18,736 nucleotides of DNA, taken from contig JAAXXJ010000029.1 in NCBI GenBank assembly GCA_013334545.1, positions 1 through 18,736 on the forward strand, written 5' to 3'. Shown here in pieces: positions 13,864 through 18,736 of this stretch. This DNA comes from Nitrospirota bacterium (GTDB lineage: Bacteria; Nitrospirota; UBA9217). The position numbers and the translations under genes were made by a program. Numbering within the stretch: the stretch's first letter is position 1; every line of letters starts with the position of its first letter. The notes under the pieces were generated by a model, which was not told the DNA's origin, did not search any database, and saw only the letters and a program-made list of their open reading frames with translations.

Positions 13864-13970
13864 AGTTCCCTGCAGCAAGCTGCAAGGAATCTTCGATCCT
13901 CAAGGAAGTACTATTCTAATCGCTCGCTAACCCCGCAGCAAGCTGCGGGGAATGCGCTCGCTCCTGGATT
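13864..13970. repeat. Intergenic element, family C (single unit)
   Basis: It aligns with the second unit at 5131-5240. 13912-13970 matches 5182-5240 except for about six bases in a hairpin loop. The hairpin here is a perfect CCCCGCAG/CTGCGGGG stem with loop CAAG, flanked on both sides by CGCTCGCT. A second hairpin (TGCAG/CTGCA, about 13871-13884) lies to the left. The element occupies most of the 217-base murB-ddl gap. Confidence 0.82.
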
Positions 13971-14008
13971 CAATCGGGAACGCCCCTTGACCTTGGACCC
14001 TCGCCATC

Positions 14009-14917
14009 TCAATCTTCTCCGATGATCTTGATCTCCGGCTCAAGCCGTATCCGGTGCATCTCGAGCACCTTTTCCCGGATGGCCTCCATGAGAGCCAGCA
14101 CATCGGCCGCTTTTGCGTTCCCCGTGTTCACGATGAAGTTCGCATGCATGTCCGAGACCATCGCGCCGCCGGCGGCACGGCCCTTGAGGCCCGCCTCCTC
14201 GATGAGCTTGCCGGCAGCTTCGTCCATGGGGTTCTTGAACACCGAGCCGGCGTTCGGCAGGCCCCAGGGCTGCCGGGCCTTCCGCTGCTCCATGAGCCTC
14301 TTGACCTGAGCCTTGATCTTCTCGGCGTCTCCGTGCCGCAGGATGACCTTGGCATCGAGCACGATATGGCCGGGAGGCACGTTCGCCGTCCGGTATCCGA
14401 AGCCCATCTCATCGCGGTGCCGGAGGACCGGTTCGCCCGACGGGGCAAGCAGCGTCACCGTGTCGACGACATCGCCGATCTCGCCCTGCGCCGTGCCTGC
14501 GTTCATGCATATCGCTCCGCCCACCGTACCGGGGATCCCGGTCACGAACTCAAGACCCGTGAGCCCGCGCTCCACCGAGATGCTCAGGAGCCGCCCCAGG
14601 GCCGCGCCGGCCTCGGCATGGAGGAGCACGAACGACCCGCCCAGGGAACGGTACTCGCGGTCGACCTTGATCGCGGACATCTGCTGCAGGCTGATGACCA
14701 CGCCGCGGAAGCCCCCGTCACGGACCAGCAGGTTCGTCCCGCCGCCGAGGACCACATAGGGAACGCCCTGCTCCCGGATTTCGGCGATCAGCGTGATCAG
14801 GTCTTCCCGGTCCGCCGGCACGACCAGCGCGTCAGCAGGACCGCCGATGCGGAAGGAGGTGTGGCTGCTCAGGGGTTCGTTCAGCCTTACCTCTCCCCGT
14901 ACGTTTGCGAACTTCAT
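14009..14917 (-). CDS. murB: UDP-N-acetylenolpyruvoylglucosamine reductase
   Basis: MurB is a flavoenzyme that reduces UDP-GlcNAc-enolpyruvate to UDP-MurNAc with NADPH. The product (302 aa) shows the FAD-binding VVLGGGTNLLVRDGGFRGVV (56-75), TGIPGTVGGAICMNAGTAQG (126-145), FGYR (173-176), NAGSVFKNP with catalytic Ser225, SDMHANFIVNTGNA (255-268) and a terminal LEPEIKIIG with the catalytic Glu. The short form lacking the E. coli-type insertion suggests a type II enzyme. ATG 14917 overlaps the murC stop (ATGA), with AGGAG upstream, so it is coupled to murC. Confidence 0.97.
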   Translation of the reverse strand: MKFANVRGEVRLNEPLSSHTSFRIGGPADALVVPADREDLITLIAEIREQGVPYVVLGGGTNLLVRDGGFRGVVISLQQMSAIKVDREYRSLGGSFVLLHAEAGAALGRLLSISVERGLTGLEFVTGIPGTVGGAICMNAGTAQGEIGDVVDTVTLLAPSGEPVLRHRDEMGFGYRTANVPPGHIVLDAKVILRHGDAEKIKAQVKRLMEQRKARQPWGLPNAGSVFKNPMDEAAGKLIEEAGLKGRAAGGAMVSDMHANFIVNTGNAKAADVLALMEAIREKVLEMHRIRLEPEIKIIGED

Positions 14918-16284
14918 TTCTTGAGCTCCTCGAGCACCGCTTCGCCCAGCTTCCATACATCGCCCGCCCCCAGGGTCAGGAGCAGGTCCCCCTTCCGGAG
15001 CGTACCGGCAAGGTGCTCCACTGCCTGTTCCCTGCCTCCGATATACGCTGCATCCTTGTGTCCGTAGTTCCTGATCCCCTCGTACACCACCTGTCCTGAA
15101 ACGCCCGGGATGGGCTGTTCCCCCGCGGCGTAGATGTCCAGGATGATGACCTTGTCCGCCTGGTTGAATGCGGTAAAAAAATCCTCGAGCTGGTGCTTGG
15201 TGCGCGTATACCGGTGGGGCTGGAACACGCAGACCACCCGCCGGCCGAGTGCCGCCTTGGCCGCGGCCAGCGTTGCGCGGACCTCGGTTGGGTGATGGCC
15301 GTAGTCGTCCACAACGAGGACGCCCTTCGCCTCGCCCTTGATCTGGAAACGCCGCTGCACGCCGCTGAACTCCTTGAGCGACCGGCGGATCACTTCGAGG
15401 TCGATTTCCAGCTCACGAGCCACGGCGATGGCGGCAAGGGCGTTGCTCACGTTGTGCATGCCCGGCACCGAGAGCTCGAACCACCCGAGGTCGCCCGTAT
15501 GGTTCATGACGCGGAACTTCGATCCCAGCGGCAGGAGCGTCACGTCCTTCGCCTGGTAGTCCGCCTGGGTGCTTGTCCCGTAGGTAAGATAGCGCTTCTC
15601 GACCTTCGGCAGGAGCGACTGGATGTGCTTCTGGTCCAGGCAGAGGATCGTCACCCCGTAGAACGGCACCTTGTTGATGAATGCGAGGAAAGCGGCCTTG
15701 ATCTCGTTGATGTCCTTATAGTAGTCCAGGTGCTCCTCGTCGATGTTCGTAACCACCGCGATGGTGGGCGACAGCTTCAGGAAACTGCCATCGCTCTCGT
15801 CGGCCTCTGCCACAAGGAACTCACCCTGGCCCAGCTTGGCGTTGGAGCCCAGGCTGTTGAGCTTTCCGCCGATGACCACCGTCGGGTCGATGCCGCCGGC
15901 CGCCAGCACCGTGGCCACCATTGAGGTGGTCGTGGTCTTCCCATGCGCGCCCGCAATGGCCACGCCGTACTTGAGCCGCATGAGCTCCGCCAGCATCTCT
16001 GCCCGCGGGATCACCGGGACGAGCTTCTCGCGCGCGGCAACGACCTCGACGTTGTCCTTCTTCACCGCCGACGAGATCACGACCACATGGGGCGACGTGA
16101 TGTTCTCCGCCCGGTGGCCGATCCGGATATCGCCGCCCAGCTGCCGGAGCCTTTGGATCGTGTCCGACTCCCGGAGGTCGGAGCCCGAGACCTTGTAGCC
16201 GAGGTTCATCAGGACCTCGGCGATGCCGCTCATGCCGATCCCGCCGATGCCGACGAAGTGGATATGCTTAATCTTTTTGAACAT
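14914..16284 (-). CDS. murC: UDP-N-acetylmuramate--L-alanine ligase
   Basis: MurC adds L-Ala to UDP-MurNAc using ATP, the first stem-peptide step. The product (456 aa) shows the N-terminal HFVGIGGIGMSGIAEVL (9-25), P-loop GAHGKTTTTS (112-121), central VTNIDEEHLDYY, VDDYGHHPTEVRATL and VFQPHRYTRT. The length is usual. The start lies inside the end of murG (17-base overlap) with no clear Shine-Dalgarno sequence, which points to re-initiation after murG. Because PgeF edits the MurC product, the pgeF gene in this window is functionally linked. Confidence 0.97.
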   Translation of the reverse strand: MFKKIKHIHFVGIGGIGMSGIAEVLMNLGYKVSGSDLRESDTIQRLRQLGGDIRIGHRAENITSPHVVVISSAVKKDNVEVVAAREKLVPVIPRAEMLAELMRLKYGVAIAGAHGKTTTTSMVATVLAAGGIDPTVVIGGKLNSLGSNAKLGQGEFLVAEADESDGSFLKLSPTIAVVTNIDEEHLDYYKDINEIKAAFLAFINKVPFYGVTILCLDQKHIQSLLPKVEKRYLTYGTSTQADYQAKDVTLLPLGSKFRVMNHTGDLGWFELSVPGMHNVSNALAAIAVARELEIDLEVIRRSLKEFSGVQRRFQIKGEAKGVLVVDDYGHHPTEVRATLAAAKAALGRRVVCVFQPHRYTRTKHQLEDFFTAFNQADKVIILDIYAAGEQPIPGVSGQVVYEGIRNYGHKDAAYIGGREQAVEHLAGTLRKGDLLLTLGAGDVWKLGEAVLEELKK

Positions 16285-17344
16285 GGTGTTTGCAGGCCCT
16301 CACGATCTCTTCCGCAGCGGTCGATGGCAGGGGGGACGGTGTCCCGCCTTCTCCGCGTGCGTACCGTTGTATCACTGCAGCCAGTTTCGATGGCGTCAGG
16401 TCCTTCTGGACGATCACCTCGCCGCCGCCCCGTTCTGCAAGCGACCGCGCGTTGTGTTCCTGGTGGTTGTCCGCAGCGAACGGATAGGGGATCAGCACTG
16501 CCCGCTTGCCGCAGACCGCGAGCTCGGCGACGGTCGTTGCGCCGGAACGCGAGACCACCAGGTCCGCCGCAGCATAGGCGCCGGCCATGTCGTGGATGTA
16601 GGGCAGCACTGCGGCCTTCACCCCAGCCCGTTGATAGCCGTCCTTCACGTCCTCGACGTCCTTCTCGCCGGTCTGGTGCAGCACCTGGAGGCCCGGGATG
16701 CCCTTCAGCTCCGGTGCCGCCTCCTTCATCGCCATGTTGATGGCATGAGCTCCGCCGCTGCCGCCCATGACAAAGACCGTGAACCGCGCCGGATCAAGCC
16801 CGAACGCGGCAACCGCCCGGTTTCGGTCGCCGCCGGTGATGCCCTTCCGCACCAGCGGCCCGGTCAGGACCTTCTTCTGCGTAGGAAAGAATCCCTGCTG
16901 GTCCCTCCCCGGAAAGCAGACAAACACGGTTTTCGCGAACCTGCCGAGCACCCGGTTCGCCAGCCCGGCATAGGAATTGGGCTCCACGATGATCAACGGG
17001 GCCCTGAGGAGCCACGCCGCAAGTGCCACGGGACCCGAGGCGTATCCGCCCACGCCGACCACCGCATCCGGCCGCTCCCGCCGGAGAAGACCTACGGACC
17101 GGAACAGGCTCCGCGGCATCGTAATGATCGTCTTGACGATGGACCGCGTACTCATGCCCTTCAATCGTCCGACGGTGATGAACTGCACGGGCAGCGATTC
17201 CTTCGGCAGCACCCGCGCCTCGATCCCCTGTTCGGTGCCGACGAAGAGCACCTCGTTCCCCGCCTCGGCCAGGACCTCGCGCGCGATAGCAATCCCCGGG
17301 TAGAGGTGCCCGCCGGTGCCGCCGGCCGCGATCACGACCTTCAT
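16268..17344 (-). CDS. murG: MurG, lipid II-forming N-acetylglucosaminyltransferase
   Basis: MurG is a peripheral inner-membrane GT28 enzyme that transfers GlcNAc from UDP-GlcNAc to lipid I. The product (358 aa) starts MKVVIAAGGTGGHLYPGIAI with the GGTGGH loop at 8-13. It continues with VGGYASGP, FVMGGSGGAHAIN and the donor site VVSRSGATTVAELAVCGKRA with PYPFAADNHQEHNA. ATG 17344 is the canonical start; a GTG 15 bases upstream is also possible, and Shine-Dalgarno support is weak for both. A family A repeat separates it from ftsW. Confidence 0.97.
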   Translation of the reverse strand: MKVVIAAGGTGGHLYPGIAIAREVLAEAGNEVLFVGTEQGIEARVLPKESLPVQFITVGRLKGMSTRSIVKTIITMPRSLFRSVGLLRRERPDAVVGVGGYASGPVALAAWLLRAPLIIVEPNSYAGLANRVLGRFAKTVFVCFPGRDQQGFFPTQKKVLTGPLVRKGITGGDRNRAVAAFGLDPARFTVFVMGGSGGAHAINMAMKEAAPELKGIPGLQVLHQTGEKDVEDVKDGYQRAGVKAAVLPYIHDMAGAYAAADLVVSRSGATTVAELAVCGKRAVLIPYPFAADNHQEHNARSLAERGGGEVIVQKDLTPSKLAAVIQRYARGEGGTPSPLPSTAAEEIVRACKHHVQKD

Positions 17345-17357
17345 CAGAGATCTGTCC

Positions 17358-17431
17358 ACCGCAGAGAACGCAGAGTGGAGTTCTTGTCGAAAGCAAAGGA
17401 TTGATCTTTCATGCTCAGCGCCCTCTGCGGT
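17358..17431. repeat. Intergenic inverted repeat, family A
   Basis: ACCGCAGAG (17358-17366) pairs perfectly with CTCTGCGGT (17423-17431). The interior carries AGTTCTTGTCGA (17379-17390), identical to 3261-3272. It is a shorter, diverged relative of the element in the proC-yggS gap and fills the murG-ftsW gap of about 105 bases. Confidence 0.72.
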
Positions 17432-17449
17432 AAAAGATCTGCCGTTGTT

Positions 17450-18550
17450 CTAACCCGTTTCCTTCGATATGTTCAGCAGCACGCCTACCGCGGCCAGCGT
17501 GACCACGAGCGCGGACCCGCCGTAGCTTACCAGCGGCAGGGCGATGCCCTTGGTCGGCATGATGCCCGTGACCACAGCCATGTTGATCAGAGCCTGCACG
17601 CAGATGAGCGACGTGATCCCCAGCGCCAGCATCCTGCTGAACCCCTCGGCGTGGAGGGCGATGCGAAGCCCTCGCCACAGGATAACGCAGAACAGCGCCA
17701 GCACGAACGTCGCTCCGATCAGTCCCAGCTCCTCGCCGATCACGGCATAGATGAAGTCCGAATGCCGCTCGGGAAGGAAGAGCAGCTTCTGCCGCCCTTC
17801 CCCGAGCCCCCTGCCGAACACGCCGCCGCTGCCGAAGGCGAGGAACGACTGGATGATCTGGTGGCCCGCTCCCTGCGGGTCGTCCCAGGGGTTCAGGAAC
17901 GACGTGATCCTCCGCAGCCGGTAGGCCTTCTGCGCAATCGCCAGGAGCGCAAGGAAGGCGGCTGAGAGGGAAAGGAGCCCGAGATGCGTAATGCGGGCCC
18001 CGCCGGCGAGCAGCATGAGTATGATCACGACACCCATGGCCATGACCGTACCGAAATCTGGCTGCAACAGGACCAGGCCGAGAAGGGTCCCGGTCACCAC
18101 AAGTGCGGGCAGCAGGCCCCGTTGAAAATCCCGGATGAGCTCCCTCCTGCTGCTAAGGTATGAGCTCAGGTAAACGACAAGTGTGAACTTCACCAGTTCC
18201 GCAGGCTGGAAAGTGAGCGGCCCCGCCTTGATCCACCGCCGCGCGCCGTTGACCGTCCTGCCGACGCCGGGGAAGAAGGTCGCCGCAAGCAGCGCGAAGG
18301 ACACGAGCAGGAGCACGGCGACCACCCGTTTGTTCGCCAGCATCTCATGGTCAACCCGCATGGCAACGATCATCAAGACCAGCCCGAGCGCCGCCCAGAT
18401 GATCTGGCGCCGCATGAAGTACGTGGGATCGTTGTACGTGGTGAGGGCGACAACGCTGCTCGAGCTGTAGACCATGACCACGCCGCCGGCGAGCAGCACC
18501 ATCACCGCCGTGAGCAGGATCCTGTCGTATTGTCCCCGTGATCCGACCAT
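17450..18550 (-). CDS. ftsW: FtsW, septal peptidoglycan glycosyltransferase (SEDS)
   Basis: FtsW is a polytopic inner-membrane SEDS protein that polymerises lipid II at the septum together with the class b PBP FtsI. The product (366 aa) has about ten hydrophobic segments and family motifs NGARRWIKAGPLTFQPAELV, LLQPDFGTVM, LPERHSDFIYAVIGEELGL (with the conserved Asp of the SDFIYA segment) and PTKGIALPLVSYGGSALV. Its place between murD and murG identifies it as FtsW rather than RodA. ATG 18550 has no strong Shine-Dalgarno sequence and follows murD by 44 bases. Confidence 0.96.
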   Translation of the reverse strand: MVGSRGQYDRILLTAVMVLLAGGVVMVYSSSSVVALTTYNDPTYFMRRQIIWAALGLVLMIVAMRVDHEMLANKRVVAVLLLVSFALLAATFFPGVGRTVNGARRWIKAGPLTFQPAELVKFTLVVYLSSYLSSRRELIRDFQRGLLPALVVTGTLLGLVLLQPDFGTVMAMGVVIILMLLAGGARITHLGLLSLSAAFLALLAIAQKAYRLRRITSFLNPWDDPQGAGHQIIQSFLAFGSGGVFGRGLGEGRQKLLFLPERHSDFIYAVIGEELGLIGATFVLALFCVILWRGLRIALHAEGFSRMLALGITSLICVQALINMAVVTGIMPTKGIALPLVSYGGSALVVTLAAVGVLLNISKETG

Positions 18551-18594
18551 GCTTGAGTACTCGTGCTCCGCGCTCCGAACTCCCCCACTCGACG

Positions 18595-18736
18595 TTAGAG
18601 GTTCTTTACTGCTTCCTTGAACTGCCGCCCCCGGTCCTCAAAATCCTTGAACATGTCGAAGCTGGCGCAGGCCGGGGACAGAAGCACCACATCGCCGTTC
18701 GCGGCGCGCTTCGCGGCAAGCTGCACAGCGTCCTGG
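18595..18736 (-). CDS. murD: MurD C-terminal fragment (UDP-MurNAc-L-Ala--D-Glu ligase), partial
   Basis: Only the last 46 residues are in the window; the 5' part lies beyond position 18736. The sequence GDVVLLSPACASFDMFKDFE followed by DRGRQFKEAV is the diagnostic MurD C-terminus, carrying the conserved SPACASFDxFxxFxxRG segment. MurD adds D-Glu to the MurC product. The order murD-ftsW-murG-murC is the normal dcw arrangement. The stop is TAA at 18597-18595. Confidence 0.95.
   Translation of the reverse strand, partial: QDAVQLAAKRAANGDVVLLSPACASFDMFKDFEDRGRQFKEAVKNL

Noticed and set aside
16223..17404. Long plus-strand ORF of 393 codons
   Set aside because: It is antisense to murG, which is unmistakable.

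Overview
The window looks like a chromosomal segment of a Gram-negative-type bacterium, roughly 58-60% G+C by eye, carrying most of a division and cell-wall (dcw) cluster. The mix of a DivIVA-like protein with proC, yggT, yggS and pgeF, an uncharacterised radical SAM protein, tandem two-CW proteins and a sigma-54-type promoter suits Nitrospirota or Desulfobacterota-like bacteria. No rRNA is present, so this placement is an inference.

Layout. Positions 1-675 are visibly more A+T-rich and hold one convincing gene, an AlpA/excisionase-type regulator (292-528, minus). It lies just past the 3' end of ssrA (tmRNA, 764-1114, minus), a classic integration site for islands and prophages. Next, on the minus strand and in transcription order, come pgeF, yggS, proC, yggT, divIVA and yggU (5032 down to 1225), preceded by a radical SAM gene (5240-6967). 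On the plus strand are a divergent trmJ-like methyltransferase (7200-7934) and two overlapping paralogous two-CW genes (8164-8933), the latter behind a near-consensus sigma-54 promoter. From 18736 down to 9216 the minus strand carries the dcw genes murD (partial), ftsW, murG, murC, murB, ddl, ftsQ, ftsA and ftsZ. A tiny lipoprotein-like ORF follows ftsZ.

How the genes work together. MurD, MurC, MurB and Ddl make the peptidoglycan precursor. MurG and FtsW form and polymerise lipid II. FtsQ, FtsA and FtsZ build the divisome. PgeF is thought to prevent misincorporation of serine into the muropeptide, and DivIVA and YggT are linked to pole or septum organisation and to membrane functions. YggS keeps PLP homeostatic and ProC makes proline. 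The tmRNA rescues stalled ribosomes.

Less ordinary content: at least three families of intergenic inverted-repeat elements, several sitting between dcw genes; three in-frame ftsZ start codons, each with its own Shine-Dalgarno sequence; two divergent genes (radical SAM and trmJ-like) with apparent leaderless or near-leaderless promoters; a lipoprotein ORF interrupted by an in-frame amber codon; and the sigma-54/two-CW locus, the best candidate for a poorly described system. No CRISPR array, complete transposase or integrase was seen.
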